Made by a program: the position numbers and the translations under genes | Assembly (NCBI RefSeq): GCF_023022985.1 | Contig: NZ_CP095461.1 | Location: 992,001-1,056,000 of the forward strand | Direction of reading: 5' to 3' | Source of the DNA: Arthrobacter gengyunqii | GTDB taxonomy: Bacteria; Actinomycetota; Actinomycetes; Actinomycetales; Micrococcaceae | DNA length: 64,000 nucleotides | The notes under the pieces: generated by a model | Told to the model about the DNA's origin: nothing | Seen by the model: only the letters and a program-made list of their open reading frames with translations | Databases searched by the model: none | Part shown: piece after piece, positions 8,289-19,422 of the stretch | How positions within the stretch are numbered: the stretch's first letter is position 1 | Layout of the letters: each line of letters begins with the position of its first letter

Positions 8289-9614
8289 GTGGCTATTTCT
8301 TCCTCTCCGCGAACCTCTCCCGATGCCGAAGGCTATGTGCTGGACACCTCGGTCCTGCTCTCGGACCCCAAGGCGATCCTGCGCTTCGCTGAACATGAGG
8401 TGATTGTTCCGCTGGTCGTCATTACCGAACTGGAGAAAAAACGCCATGATCCGGAACTCGGATACTTTGCCCGGACTGCCCTGCGCCTGCTGGATGACCT
8501 GCGGATTGAACACGGCGGGCTGAGCGAACCCATCCCGCTGGGCGACTCCGGGGGCACCCTGCGGGTGGAACTGAACCATGTGTCGGTGGACGTCCTTCCG
8601 GCCGGTATCCGCGGAACCGACAATGACAGCCGCATCCTCGCCGTCGCCCGGAATCTCGCGGATGAGGGACGGAACATCACCGTGGTGTCCAAGGATCTGC
8701 CCATGCGGGTCAAGGCTTCGGCCGTGGGACTCAAAACCGACGAGTACCGCAGCGACCTGGTCCGGGACTCGGGCTGGACCGGCGTCGTCGAACTGGATGT
8801 TGCCGAAGCCGATGTTGACGGCCTGTATGAACACCGCCCCGTGTTTATTCCGGCAGCGGCGGAACTGCCGGTGAACACCGGGGTGGTCCTGCTCTCCGGC
8901 CGGGGCTCTGCGCTGGGGCGGGTCGGTGCGGACAAGCAGGTGCGGCTGGTCCGCGGGGACCGCGATGTGTTTGGCCTGCACGGGCGATCGGCGGAACAGC
9001 GGCTGGCGATCGATCTGCTGATGGATTCGGAGGTGGGGATCGTGTCCCTGGGCGGCCGGGCCGGCACCGGCAAGTCAGCCCTCGCGCTCTGCGCCGGGCT
9101 GGAAGCCGTGCTGGAGCGGCGGGAGCACCGCAAGGTGGTGGTTTTCCGGCCGCTGTATGCCGTCGGAGGCCAGGAACTGGGTTACCTGCCCGGCACGGAG
9201 GCCGAGAAAATGGGGCCGTGGGGCCAGGCAGTCTTCGACACGCTTGAGGCCCTGGTGTCCAAGGAGGTGCTGGAGGAGGTCCTGGACCGGGGCATGCTGG
9301 AGGTCCTTCCGCTGACGCATATCCGCGGACGGTCCCTGCATGACTCGTTCGTGATCGTGGATGAGGCGCAGTCGCTGGAGAAGAACGTGCTCCTGACGGT
9401 TTTGTCCAGGATTGGCCAGAACTCGCGCGTGGTCCTGACCCACGACGTCGCGCAGCGCGACAACCTGCGGGTGGGACGCCATGACGGGGTGGCCGCCGTC
9501 GTCGAGACGCTGAAGGGCCATCCGCTGTTTGGACACATCACCCTGACCCGATCGGAGCGCTCGCCGATCGCGGCCCTGGTGACGGAGCTGCTGGAGGAGG
9601 GGCAGATCGGCTGA
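8289..9614 (+). CDS. phoH: PIN domain-PhoH ATPase fusion (PhoH2)
   Basis: Residues 1-140 form a PIN nuclease domain, with [10 protein letters not shown] at the start and [11 protein letters not shown] further on. Residues about 240-430 form a PhoH ATPase with Walker A ([13 protein letters not shown]) and Walker B (FVIVDEAQ). Mycobacterial PhoH2 (Rv1095) of this architecture is reported to unwind and cleave RNA. The protein therefore probably acts in RNA turnover or stress response. The GTG start has GGAG 5 nt upstream. The 441-residue length is usual. In mycobacteria an upstream overlapping gene (phoAT) has been described; I cannot recognise a convincing homologue here. Confidence 0.92.
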   Translation: MAISSSPRTSPDAEGYVLDTSVLLSDPKAILRFAEHEVIVPLVVITELEKKRHDPELGYFARTALRLLDDLRIEHGGLSEPIPLGDSGGTLRVELNHVSVDVLPAGIRGTDNDSRILAVARNLADEGRNITVVSKDLPMRVKASAVGLKTDEYRSDLVRDSGWTGVVELDVAEADVDGLYEHRPVFIPAAAELPVNTGVVLLSGRGSALGRVGADKQVRLVRGDRDVFGLHGRSAEQRLAIDLLMDSEVGIVSLGGRAGTGKSALALCAGLEAVLERREHRKVVVFRPLYAVGGQELGYLPGTEAEKMGPWGQAVFDTLEALVSKEVLEEVLDRGMLEVLPLTHIRGRSLHDSFVIVDEAQSLEKNVLLTVLSRIGQNSRVVLTHDVAQRDNLRVGRHDGVAAVVETLKGHPLFGHITLTRSERSPIAALVTELLEEGQIG

Positions 9615-9678
9615 GGACAGGCGGCCTTTTCCACAGACCGCGGCTGTTCCGAGCCTGGGGCAGCAGTGATGGCGTACG

Positions 9679-10200
9679 GTGAGGCCCATGGTGGGGATTC
9701 TGGGGGAATACCGGTCGCTGGGCGGCGCTGCGTTCTGGGTGCTGTGCGCGGCTGCTGTCTATTTTGTGGTCCTGGCGGTGCGGCTGGCCGCCATTGATGC
9801 GGCGACGCACCGCCTGCCGAACCGGATCGTGCTGCCGGCCTATCCGGCGTCGGCCGTCCTGCTGGGCGCGGCCGCACTTGCCGCCGGAGAGGCGTCCCGG
9901 ATCCCCGGGATGGTGCTGGCCGGCGCCGTGCTGTGGAGCGCCTACTTCCTGCTGCGGTTCGGCAACCCCTCGGGCCTGGGCTTCGGCGATGTAAAACTGG
10001 CCGGCGTCCTGGGGCTCTGGTTGGGGTTTGTGGGGTGGGGGCACGTGCTGGCCGGCACCTTCGCCGCCTTCCTGCTGGGCGGGCTGTGGGGGTTGTGGCT
10101 GATCGTTTCCAAGCGTGGAACGGCCAAGACGTCGATCGCGTTCGGGCCGTTCATGCTGGCCGGAGCCGCGTTGGCCCTGGCTGTGCCTGGCCTACAGTAG
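9679..10200 (+). CDS. Prepilin-type peptidase (A24 family)
   Basis: The 173-residue polytopic membrane protein carries the two catalytic aspartates of type IV prepilin peptidases, in AAIDAATHRLPN (about Asp38) and GFGDVKLAG (about Asp104). It lacks the N-terminal methylase domain, as in short TadV/CpaA forms. Such enzymes process Flp/Tad or type II pseudopilins, but no pilus genes occur in this window. The start is ambiguous: GTG 9679 or the in-frame ATG 9688, which has GTGAGG just before it. The stop overlaps the promoter of the NUDIX gene that follows. Confidence 0.85.
   Translation: MRPMVGILGEYRSLGGAAFWVLCAAAVYFVVLAVRLAAIDAATHRLPNRIVLPAYPASAVLLGAAALAAGEASRIPGMVLAGAVLWSAYFLLRFGNPSGLGFGDVKLAGVLGLWLGFVGWGHVLAGTFAAFLLGGLWGLWLIVSKRGTAKTSIAFGPFMLAGAALALAVPGLQ
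10171..10198 (+). promoter_or_regulatory. Leaderless promoter of the NUDIX gene
   Basis: TTGGCC (10171-10176), a 16-bp spacer and TACAGT (10193-10198) precede ATG 10205 by 7 nt. Transcription would start at the A of the start codon. The promoter lies inside the end of the prepilin peptidase gene. Confidence 0.6.
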
Positions 10201-10204
10201 AACA

Positions 10205-10675
10205 ATGCCTACGCCAGATTTTGTCCTGTCCCTGCGCGAAAAAATCGGTCACGAACTGCTGTGGCTGCCCGGGATCACCGGGGTTGTCCTGAACGGGGAC
10301 CAACAGGTGCTGCTGGTCCGGCGGGCCGACAACGGCCGCTGGACCCTGATCACCGGGATGCTGGAGCCGGGCGAGGAACCCGCCGCCGGAACCCTCCGCG
10401 AGGTCCAGGAGGAAACAGGGGTTACCGCTGAAATTGAGCACCTCATCCACGTCGGTTCCCACGGTCCCATCACCTTTCCCAACGGGGACCGGTGCACTTT
10501 CCTGAACGTGGGGTTCCGCTGCCGCTATGTCAGCGGCCAGGCGAGGGTCAATGACGACGAATCCACCGACGTCGGCTGGTTTGACCTGGATAATCTGCCG
10601 GAGCTGAGCGAACGGCACCTTATGTTGCTGGACCTGGCGTTGGAGGCCGACGGCGTCCCCGCCTTTGAGCGCTAG
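10205..10675 (+). CDS. NUDIX hydrolase
   Basis: The 156-residue protein has a complete Nudix box: Gly51-x5-Glu57-x7-Arg65-Glu66-x2-Glu69-Glu70-x-Gly72 (REVQEETG). It hydrolyses a nucleoside diphosphate linked to another group, but the substrate cannot be assigned. The family resembles small cytosolic housekeeping MutT-like enzymes of Micrococcaceae. ATG 10205 is chosen because the domain begins shortly after it and a promoter with -10 TACAGT ends 7 nt upstream. A convergent terminator hairpin separates it from the MFS gene. Confidence 0.9.
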   Translation: MPTPDFVLSLREKIGHELLWLPGITGVVLNGDQQVLLVRRADNGRWTLITGMLEPGEEPAAGTLREVQEETGVTAEIEHLIHVGSHGPITFPNGDRCTFLNVGFRCRYVSGQARVNDDESTDVGWFDLDNLPELSERHLMLLDLALEADGVPAFER

Positions 10676-10688
10676 GCCGTAAACGCCA

Positions 10689-10725
10689 TTGGCCCCTTCC
10701 GCCCGTCAGGGGCGGAAAGGGCCAA
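10689..10725. terminator. Convergent terminator hairpin (NUDIX / MFS)
   Basis: TTGGCCC-CTTCCGCCC pairs with GGGCGGAAAG-GGCCAA around a short loop, with one bulge. No long T-tract follows on either strand. It lies between two convergent genes. Confidence 0.6.
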
Positions 10726-10751
10726 CGCAGGGTACCGGCGATACAGCGGGG

Positions 10752-13132
<2,381 letters not shown>

Positions 13133-13143
13133 AAAGTAAAGTT

Positions 13144-13168
13144 TTGCACCCTGTATCTAAAAGTGCAA
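13144..13168. promoter_or_regulatory. Operator candidate of the tetR-MFS operon
   Basis: TTGCAC and GTGCAA form perfect arms separated by 13 bp. On the minus strand the first arm is also a good -35 hexamer (TTGCAC) for the tetR promoter. TetR binding here would block RNA polymerase and give autoregulation. Confidence 0.55.
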
Positions 13169-13198
13169 TTCCGTCCTGAGGGCCCGTACAACACAGCA

Positions 13199-13230
13199 GG
13201 GCACCCGGCCAACCGGCCGGATGCCCTTTT
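13199..13230 (+). terminator. Hairpin with short T-run between fumC and tetR
   Basis: GGGCACCCGGCC pairs with GGCCGGATGCCC (one wobble pair), followed by TTTT on the plus strand. Both neighbours are on the minus strand, so it may mainly insulate the tetR promoter. Confidence 0.5.
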
Positions 13231-13236
13231 GTCGCC

Positions 13237-13260
13237 GTCGGCCGCCTGAGGGCGGCCGAC
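13237..13260 (-). terminator. Hairpin downstream of fumC
   Basis: GTCGGCCGCC and GGCGGCCGAC form a perfect 10-bp stem with a 4-nt loop, 30 nt after the fumC stop. There is no T-tract, which is common in high-GC actinobacteria. Confidence 0.55.
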
Positions 13261-13290
13261 CTGCGGTGTTACTGGCGGAAAGCTCCCGGA

Positions 13291-14712
13291 CTAAGCCTGC
13301 GGCGGCTTCGTCATGGAGAGGACGTCGAGGGCAGCATCAAGCTGGTCCTCAGTAACCTCGCCGCGCTCGACAAAACCGAGTTCGACGACGGCCTGGCGGA
13401 TGGTCTTGCCTTCCTTGACCGCGTACTTGGCGATCTTGGCGGCGTTCTCGTAGCCGATGTACTTGTTCAGCGGGGTGACGATGGACGGGGAAGCCTCGGC
13501 CAGGTAGCGGGCGCGCTCCACGTTGGCTTCGATCCCGTCAATCATCTTGTCCGCCATGATCCGCGAGGAGTTGGCGAGCAGGCGGATGGATTCGAGCAGG
13601 TTCGAGGCAATGACGGGGATGCCGACGTTGAGCTCGAAGTAACCGAAGGTGCCTGCCCAGGCGATGGCGGCGTCGTTGCCCACAACCTGGGCGGCAACCT
13701 GCATGACGGCCTCGGAAATGACGGGGTTGACCTTGCCCGGCATGATCGAGGAACCCGGCTGCAGATCGGGGATGGCGATTTCGCCCAGGCCGGTGTTGGG
13801 GCCGGAGCCCATCCAGCGCAGGTCGTTGGCGATCTTGGAGAAGGACACTGCGATGGTGCGCAGCATGCCGGAGACCTCAACCAGGGCGTCGCGGTTGGCC
13901 TGCGCCTCAAAGTGGTCGCGCGCTTCGGTCAGGGGCAGCCCGGTGTCCTCGGCAAGGAGGGCGATGACGCGCTGCGGGAAGCCGGCCGGGGTGTTGATGC
14001 CGGTGCCGACGGCGGTGCCGCCCAGCGGAACTTCGGCGACGCGGGGGAGGGAGGCCTGCACGCGCTCGATGCCGTAACGGACCTGGGCGGCGTAACCGCC
14101 GAATTCCTGGCCCATGGTCACCGGAGTGGCGTCCATGAGGTGGGTGCGGCCGGACTTCACGACGTCCTTGAATTCCTCGGCCTTGCGCTCCAGGGAAGCG
14201 GCCAGGTAATCCAATGCCGGCACCAGATCGTTGATCAGGGCCGAGGTGGCGGCAACGTGCACGGAGGTCGGGAAAACGTCATTGGAGGACTGCGAGGCGT
14301 TGACGTGGTCGTTGGGGTGAACCGTTGTCTCGCTGCCGGCGTCCTTCAGGGCGCGGGTTGCGAGCTCGGCCAGGACCTCATTGGTGTTCATGTTCGAGGA
14401 CGTGCCGGAACCGGTCTGGAACACGTCGATCGGGAAGTGGCTGTCCAGGGTGCCGCCGGCCACCAGATCTGCTGCCTGTTCGATCGCCCGGGCGCGCTCG
14501 GCGTCGAGCACTCCCAACTCGGCGTTGGCCGTGGCGGCGGCCTTCTTGATCCGGGCCAGGGCGGCGATGTGGGCGCTGTCCAAGGGCTTGCCCGAGATGG
14601 GGAAGTTCTCGACGGCGCGCTGGGTCTGTGCGCGGTACAGGGCGTTGACCGGGACCCGGACCTCGCCCATGGTGTCATGTTCGATGCGGTATTCAGGAGT
14701 GTCAGAAGTCAT
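13291..14712 (-). CDS. fumC: Class II fumarate hydratase
   Basis: Class II fumarase converts fumarate to L-malate in the TCA cycle without an iron-sulfur cluster. The signature [11 protein letters not shown] is intact, as are [10 protein letters not shown] and [11 protein letters not shown]. The 473-residue length is normal. I place the start at ATG 14712, giving [21 protein letters not shown]; upstream in-frame codons to 14907 are non-homologous. A TAGGCT hexamer 8 nt before the ATG suggests a leaderless or near-leaderless transcript. The gene order fumC-glpX-DUF4245 corresponds to Rv1098c-Rv1100, with a carbonic anhydrase inserted. Confidence 0.97.
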   Translation of the reverse strand: MTSDTPEYRIEHDTMGEVRVPVNALYRAQTQRAVENFPISGKPLDSAHIAALARIKKAAATANAELGVLDAERARAIEQAADLVAGGTLDSHFPIDVFQTGSGTSSNMNTNEVLAELATRALKDAGSETTVHPNDHVNASQSSNDVFPTSVHVAATSALINDLVPALDYLAASLERKAEEFKDVVKSGRTHLMDATPVTMGQEFGGYAAQVRYGIERVQASLPRVAEVPLGGTAVGTGINTPAGFPQRVIALLAEDTGLPLTEARDHFEAQANRDALVEVSGMLRTIAVSFSKIANDLRWMGSGPNTGLGEIAIPDLQPGSSIMPGKVNPVISEAVMQVAAQVVGNDAAIAWAGTFGYFELNVGIPVIASNLLESIRLLANSSRIMADKMIDGIEANVERARYLAEASPSIVTPLNKYIGYENAAKIAKYAVKEGKTIRQAVVELGFVERGEVTEDQLDAALDVLSMTKPPQA

Positions 14713-14812
14713 GGTCCCAAGCCTAGTATCCGCAGCGCCGGGGCAGAAACGCGCGGTCGTCCGGTGACGCCGCCGTTCCGTCCCCGGCGCCGCGGGCCGG
14801 GACGCGCGGACG

Positions 14813-15472
14813 CTAGGACAGGGGTGAACGCACGACGGCGGGGTGGGAGAGGGCGCCGTACCCGGAGACCAGGTCCGCAGCACCTTCGGCCAGCCGGTAG
14901 GAAACACCGATGACCGCGGTCCGGCCTTCCTCGACGGCTGCGGAAATCATTGAGGAACTCTCCACCAGGCGTTCAGCCGTCTGCTTGGTGTGCTCCACGA
15001 CCATGTCGTTGACCTCGGTAAGTCCGTTGCGCTGGGCCGCCAGGACTGACGGGGTGATCCGCTCCACCAGGTTGCGGATGTGGCCGCCGGGCATTTCACC
15101 GGTGTCCACGGTGCGTTTGGCTGCGGTCACCGCGCCGCAGCTGTCATGGCCCAGCACTACGATCAGCGGGACACCGAGCACCGCGACGCTGTATTCGAGG
15201 GAGCCGAGGACGGCGTCGTCAATGACCTGGCCGGCCGTGCGGATCACGAACGCGTCGCCGAGACCGAGGTCGAAGATGATTTCAGCCGCGAGCCGGGAGT
15301 CGGAACAGCCGAAGATAACGGCGAAAGGGTTCTGCTCGTGGACGAGGGAGCTGCGCCTGTTGGCGTCTTGGTTGGGATGCGAGGATTCTCCGGCGACGAA
15401 GCGGGCATTGCCTTCATGCAGCGTCTGCCATGCCTGGGCCGGGGTTATTGCTGATGCGCTGGGTTCATTCAC
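14813..15472 (-). CDS. Beta-class carbonic anhydrase
   Basis: The enzyme interconverts CO2 and bicarbonate. All zinc-site elements of the beta class are present: Cys56, Asp58 and Arg60 in FGCSDSR, and His109 and Cys112 in LGHDSCGAV. The 219-residue length fits. The start is GTG 15472, and a TAAGCT -10 element (15480-15485) places the transcription start at that codon, so translation is probably leaderless. The gene lies upstream of fumC on the same strand with a 100-bp gap. It may supply bicarbonate for carboxylases, but that is general inference. Confidence 0.94.
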   Translation of the reverse strand: MNEPSASAITPAQAWQTLHEGNARFVAGESSHPNQDANRRSSLVHEQNPFAVIFGCSDSRLAAEIIFDLGLGDAFVIRTAGQVIDDAVLGSLEYSVAVLGVPLIVVLGHDSCGAVTAAKRTVDTGEMPGGHIRNLVERITPSVLAAQRNGLTEVNDMVVEHTKQTAERLVESSSMISAAVEEGRTAVIGVSYRLAEGAADLVSGYGALSHPAVVRSPLS

Positions 15473-15507
15473 AGGTCTTAGCTTAACCCCGGCGCCTTTC
15501 CGGGCAG

Positions 15508-16092
15508 TTATTCGTTACTAAGGTCGCTGACTACTGCTTCTGCGAGCACATCAAACTCGGCAAGATCTGCCTCGCCGGTCAGGACCACGGTCAAGCCGTT
15601 CAGCTCGAGCACCATGCTGGCCTTGCCGTCCGCTGAGTCCCTCAGCTCCCAGGTCTGTCCGCCGGCACTTCGTTCTCCGGCAACCACTGCGTCGCCGGAG
15701 GTCTGGGCAACCCACGTGGGGTTGCCGGCGTCGGTCTCGGAAAGGCGGATAAATTCCATGCCCGGGGTGACGTAACCCACTTCCCAAACGGGGACTCCGG
15801 CGCTGCCGGCCGCTTCCCAGCGGGCGTAATTGGCAGTCCAGCCCTCGGGCAGGTCCGGGGCGAGGGGCGCATAGCCGGCATCCCCGGCCGCCTGCGACGC
15901 GGTTGCCTGAACGTCAACATTGCGGGGAGGCATTTTGGGGGAAGGGTTCAGCAGCACCGGAACCAGGACCAGCAGCAGCGTAACGCCGGTGGCGATCAGC
16001 ATGCCGATCACCGTGGCATTGGCACGCTTGGCCTGCTTCTGGGTCAGTACCGGGGTTACGGGCGTCTCTTGGTCCTGCTGCTGCTCACTCAC
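15508..16092 (-). CDS. DUF4245 membrane-anchored protein
   Basis: The 194-residue protein has a short cytoplasmic N-terminus (QKQAKRANAT), one transmembrane helix around residues 25-47 (VIGMLIATGVTLLLVLVPVLL) and an extracytoplasmic domain with the family motifs PLAPDLPEGWTANYARWE and WVAQTSGD. DUF4245 has no known function and is encoded next to glpX in many actinobacteria (Rv1100 beside Rv1099c). The start is uncertain: GTG 16092 gives a normal N-terminus, but GGAAGG lies directly against it; an in-frame ATG at 16122 is an alternative. It is divergent from glpX. Confidence 0.82.
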   Translation of the reverse strand: MSEQQQDQETPVTPVLTQKQAKRANATVIGMLIATGVTLLLVLVPVLLNPSPKMPPRNVDVQATASQAAGDAGYAPLAPDLPEGWTANYARWEAAGSAGVPVWEVGYVTPGMEFIRLSETDAGNPTWVAQTSGDAVVAGERSAGGQTWELRDSADGKASMVLELNGLTVVLTGEADLAEFDVLAEAVVSDLSNE

Positions 16093-16192
16093 CCTTCCAT
16101 GATCGCTTATTGGGCCGTCCAACTCCTAGTCGGGCCGGAAAGCGCAAAAGGCTGAATATGGCGCAGTTGGCGGTGGTGCAGGCCACACAGAC

Positions 16193-16213
16193 TATGATCG
16201 GAGCAAGGATCAT
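16193..16213 (+). promoter_or_regulatory. glpX -10 element with overlapping inverted repeat
   Basis: TATGAT (16193-16198) is a near-consensus -10 that would start transcription near 16205, giving a leader of about 65 nt. ATGATC (16194-16199) and GATCAT (16208-16213) form 6-bp inverted arms across the -10 and start point, a possible operator. Confidence 0.45.
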
Positions 16214-16270
16214 CCGTTTTTGGTTATTCGCCAAGCGGTTCGCATCGAAATTTCGAAGATGAGGTTAGAC

Positions 16271-17299
16271 GTGTCCAAAGGCGCTCAGTACTCCACACTT
16301 TCCCCCGCCCTGGCAGTAGGCGACGACGAGCCGGACCGGAACCTGGCCCTGGAACTTGTCCGGGTCACCGAGGCAGCCGCCATCGCCGGCGGCCACTGGG
16401 TGGGCTTCGGCGACAAGAACGCGGCGGACGGCGCCGCCGTCGACGCCATGCGTTCACTGATTTCCACCGTCCACTTCAACGGTGTCGTGGTCATCGGCGA
16501 GGGCGAAAAAGACGAAGCCCCCATGCTCTACAACGGTGAATACGTCGGCGACGGCACCGGCGCCCTGTGCGACGTCGCCGTGGACCCGATTGACGGCACC
16601 CGGCTGACCGCGTTGGGCCTCAACAACGCCGTGGCCGTGCTGGCCGTGGCCGAACGCGGCACCATGTTCGATCCCTCCGCCGTGTTCTACATGGAGAAGC
16701 TGATCACCGGCCCCGAGGCCGCCGACATGGTGGACCTGCGCCTGCCGGTCAAGCAGAACCTGCACCTGATCGCCAAGGCCAAGGGCAAGAAGATCAACCA
16801 GCTCAACGTGATGATCCTGGACCGGGACCGCCACAAGCCCCTGGTGCAGGAAATCCGCGACGCCGGTGCCCGCACCCGCATGCTGATGGACGGCGACGTT
16901 GCCGGCGGCATCGCTGCCGCCCGCGAGGGAACCGACGTCGACGCCCTGATGGGCATCGGCGGCACGCCGGAAGGCATCATCACCGCCTGCGCCATCAAGA
17001 CCCTCGGCGGCGTCATCCAGGGCCGGCTGTGGCCGACCTCGGACGAGGAGAAGCAGAAGGCGATCGACGCCGGCCACGACCTGGACCGCGTGATGTCCAC
17101 CAACGACCTGGTCACCAGCGACAACTGCTACTTCGCTGCCACCGGCATCACCGACGGCGACCTGGTCCGCGGCGTGCGTTACTCCAAAGACCGCGTGCTC
17201 ACGCAGTCCATCGTGATGCGCTCCAAGTCCGGCACCATCCGCGTGGTGGACGGCGAGCACCAGTCGCACAAGTGGGAGTCCTACGCCCGCCTGAAGTAG
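16271..17299 (+). CDS. glpX: Fructose-1,6-bisphosphatase class II
   Basis: GlpX dephosphorylates fructose 1,6-bisphosphate in gluconeogenesis. Metal and substrate motifs are complete: GEGEKDEAPML, VDPIDGTRL and MGIGGTPEG. The 342-residue length is normal. GTG 16271 is chosen because GAGG lies 6 nt upstream and the sequence then starts VSKGAQYSTLSPALAVGDDE; upstream in-frame starts at 16220 and 16259 lack a ribosome site. A clear intrinsic terminator follows. It is the main actinobacterial FBPase (Rv1099c), and its neighbours fumC and DUF4245 are conserved. Confidence 0.96.
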   Translation: MSKGAQYSTLSPALAVGDDEPDRNLALELVRVTEAAAIAGGHWVGFGDKNAADGAAVDAMRSLISTVHFNGVVVIGEGEKDEAPMLYNGEYVGDGTGALCDVAVDPIDGTRLTALGLNNAVAVLAVAERGTMFDPSAVFYMEKLITGPEAADMVDLRLPVKQNLHLIAKAKGKKINQLNVMILDRDRHKPLVQEIRDAGARTRMLMDGDVAGGIAAAREGTDVDALMGIGGTPEGIITACAIKTLGGVIQGRLWPTSDEEKQKAIDAGHDLDRVMSTNDLVTSDNCYFAATGITDGDLVRGVRYSKDRVLTQSIVMRSKSGTIRVVDGEHQSHKWESYARLK

Positions 17300-17321
17300 G
17301 CGCAGCGTCCCAGCGAAACAA

Positions 17322-17348
17322 GGCCCCGGAATCTATCCGGGGCTTTTT
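17322..17348 (+). terminator. Intrinsic terminator of glpX
   Basis: GGCCCCGG and CCGGGGCT form an 8-bp stem with a 7-nt loop followed directly by TTTTT. It is a textbook rho-independent terminator 22 nt after the glpX stop. Confidence 0.88.
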
Positions 17349-17351
17349 GCT

Positions 17352-17394
17352 GCCCGGCGGGAGGCAGGAGGCGGGAGGCGGGAGCTAGGAGCTC
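17352..17394. repeat. GGCGGGAG-type short tandem repeat
   Basis: GGCGGGAGGCAGGAGGCGGG and neighbours repeat a 7-8 bp purine-rich unit about four times between the glpX terminator and the end of the TspO-like gene. It is probably a slippage-prone spacer. No function is evident. Confidence 0.5.
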
Positions 17395-17422
17395 GGTGGC
17401 TGGTTGGCTGCTGGGCGGCTGG

Positions 17423-18280
17423 TTACCGGTCTGCGGCGGACGCCGCCGCTGCTGCGGGAATCCGGTTGCGGCCGATGACCCGGTACACCACGGCGGCCAG
17501 GGCGACGACGGCGGCCGCGGCAATGGCAGCGACGGCGGTTCCGGTGGAGAGCAGTTCACCGTTGAGGCGGGACACGGCAATCCAGGAAAGACCCCACGAC
17601 AGGGCGGCGGCGGGGGCCAGGCGTCCCCGGCCGTAGGCCGCCAGTGCCACGCCCAGGGCGGCGACGACGGCAAGAATGGCAACGGACCAAACCTCCGGAG
17701 CGAGTCCGAAGCCGTCGAAACCGGCGTCGGTGAGGGCTGCGGCAGTATTGGCGCAGGTGGCAACCGCCACCCAGCCCAGGTACAGGCCCAGGGTGCCGTC
17801 CACGGCGATGGCCTCGATCCAGTTGGCCGCCGGGGTGCGGGAGTACCGGGCGAAGCAGACGGCGAGGACCACGAGCAGTGCCACGATGACCAGGACGCTC
17901 ACGGCCACCCAGCCGGCCTGGACGGTCAGGATCCACGCGGCGTTCAGGACCAGTGACGCCGCGACCAGCCAGCCCAGGGCACGCTGGCGTTCGGAGGACC
18001 GCTGGGACGGCAGCCACTGCCAGACGGTGTAGGCGCCAAGCCCGGTGTAAATCACCGACCAGATGGAGAAGGCGCCGCTGGCCGGGGCCAGGTAGGTGGC
18101 GTCGGCGTTGAGCGCGCCGCCGGCGGCTTCGGCGATGGGGGTGCCGCCAAACACGCCCACGCCGATGACGGAACCGACAATGCAGATGACGTAGCAGACG
18201 GTGACAGTCAGTTGCCGGGCCAGATCATTTCCCGGCGAGGCGGAGGCCGGGGAACGGGTGCCGGGAGTTGAAGTAGTCAT
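17423..18280 (-). CDS. TspO/MBR-related tryptophan-rich membrane protein
   Basis: The 285-residue integral membrane protein has seven or eight hydrophobic helices. It shows features of the TspO-related family as annotated in actinobacteria: an aromatic FSIWSVIYTGLGAYTVWQW segment after the first helices and several membrane tryptophans. It is longer than the five-helix canonical TspO (about 160 residues), so tetrapyrrole or cholesterol binding should not be assumed. The ATG at 18280 follows TACGCT by 6 nt, which suggests a leaderless transcript. It is divergent from the femX-like gene. Confidence 0.6.
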   Translation of the reverse strand: MTTSTPGTRSPASASPGNDLARQLTVTVCYVICIVGSVIGVGVFGGTPIAEAAGGALNADATYLAPASGAFSIWSVIYTGLGAYTVWQWLPSQRSSERQRALGWLVAASLVLNAAWILTVQAGWVAVSVLVIVALLVVLAVCFARYSRTPAANWIEAIAVDGTLGLYLGWVAVATCANTAAALTDAGFDGFGLAPEVWSVAILAVVAALGVALAAYGRGRLAPAAALSWGLSWIAVSRLNGELLSTGTAVAAIAAAAVVALAAVVYRVIGRNRIPAAAAASAADR

Positions 18281-18357
18281 AGTCGAGCGTAACAAGTGGC
18301 CGGGACCACAGGGGAGCCGCGCCGGCAGCCCCTTCCGACCCCGGTAGGCTGGAAAGC

Positions 18358-19386
18358 ATGACACTGCGCGTTACATCCTGTTCCGATTCCGTCCGCTGGA
18401 ACGAAGCCGTCAACGGCTTCAACGGACATCCGCAGCAATTGTGGGGCTGGGGCAAGACCAAGGCAGAGCACAACTGGAACGTGGACCGCCTGCTGGTTGA
18501 GGACGACGGCGGCAAGGTGGTGGGCGCCGCCCAGGTGCTGCTGCGCCGGCTGCCGTTCCCGTTCAAGGCGCTCGCCTACATTCCCCGCGGCCCGCAGTCC
18601 GTTCCCGGCCGCGAGCTGGAAATCCTAGGAGCCGTCAGCGACTACGTCTCGGGCGCCCACAGCCCCGTGGCACTGAGCATCGAACCGGACTGGGACGCCG
18701 ACGGCGAGATCGCCGCAGGCCTGCCGGCCGCCGGCTTCCGCCCTTCGGCCAACACCATCCTGATCGGCCGCACCCTGATCCTGGATTTGTCCCGGACCGA
18801 AGACGAGCTGCTCGCGGACATGTCCAAGAAGAACCGCCAGTACATCCGCAAGTCAGGCCGCGAGGCGCTGGACTACCGCCGCGTCACCCGGGATGAAATC
18901 CCCAAGTGCCTGGCCGTGTACAAGCAGACCGCAGAGCGGGCCGGTTTCGGCATTCACGAAGACGGCTATTACCTGGACATCTTCGACAACCTGGGCGAGG
19001 ATTCGCCGGTGTACGCGGCGTTCAGCGGGAACGACGTCGTCGCCTTCCTGTGGCTGTCCACCAGCGGCTACACCTCCTTTGAGCTCTACGGCGGCATGAC
19101 CGAGGAGGGCGAGCATCTGCGCGCCAACTATGCGCTGAAGTGGCACGCCATTCAGGACATGAAGGAACGCGGGATCATCCGCTACGACTTCAACGGCCTG
19201 CTCAATGACGGCGTGTCCAAGTTCAAGATGGGCTGGGCCAAACACGAGGACCAGCTGGCCGGAACCTGGGACAAGCCGCTCTCTCCGCTGTATCCGGTTT
19301 TCACCACGGCGCTCCCGCTGGCCAAGAACGGCCTGCGGAAGCTGCGCGGACTGGCCGGAGCCGCCAAGGCCAGGATCCGCCGCTAG
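18358..19386 (+). CDS. FemX/FemAB-family peptidoglycan bridge-forming transferase
   Basis: FemAB enzymes transfer an amino acid from aminoacyl-tRNA to the lysine side chain of lipid II, building the interpeptide bridge. The 342-residue protein shows the double GNAT fold signatures: QLWGWGKTKAEHNW near the start, MSKKNRQYIRKSGREAL in the middle, and FNGLLNDGVSKFKMGWAKH near the end. A lysine-type peptidoglycan with interpeptide bridge is typical of Arthrobacter and relatives, in agreement with the host assignment. TAGGCT ends 8 nt before ATG 18358, and GGAAAG may serve as a weak ribosome site. Confidence 0.88.
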   Translation: MTLRVTSCSDSVRWNEAVNGFNGHPQQLWGWGKTKAEHNWNVDRLLVEDDGGKVVGAAQVLLRRLPFPFKALAYIPRGPQSVPGRELEILGAVSDYVSGAHSPVALSIEPDWDADGEIAAGLPAAGFRPSANTILIGRTLILDLSRTEDELLADMSKKNRQYIRKSGREALDYRRVTRDEIPKCLAVYKQTAERAGFGIHEDGYYLDIFDNLGEDSPVYAAFSGNDVVAFLWLSTSGYTSFELYGGMTEEGEHLRANYALKWHAIQDMKERGIIRYDFNGLLNDGVSKFKMGWAKHEDQLAGTWDKPLSPLYPVFTTALPLAKNGLRKLRGLAGAAKARIRR

Positions 19387-19422
19387 GGTTTCCCCGGCCC
19401 GCGGAATGTTGCCGACGCGAGG

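Noticed and set aside
8036..8392. 118-codon ORF across the phoH start as a phoAT-like antitoxin
   Set aside because: It runs 100 bp into phoH in another frame, is cysteine- and arginine-rich without a ribosome site, and shows no resemblance to a known antitoxin.
9679..10200. Tad/Flp pilus locus
   Set aside because: Only the prepilin peptidase is present; no pilin, ATPase or secretin genes lie nearby.
13199..13260. Palindromic hairpins between fumC and tetR as CRISPR or attachment sites
   Set aside because: There are only two unlike hairpins with no spacers or flanking duplication; terminator function explains them.
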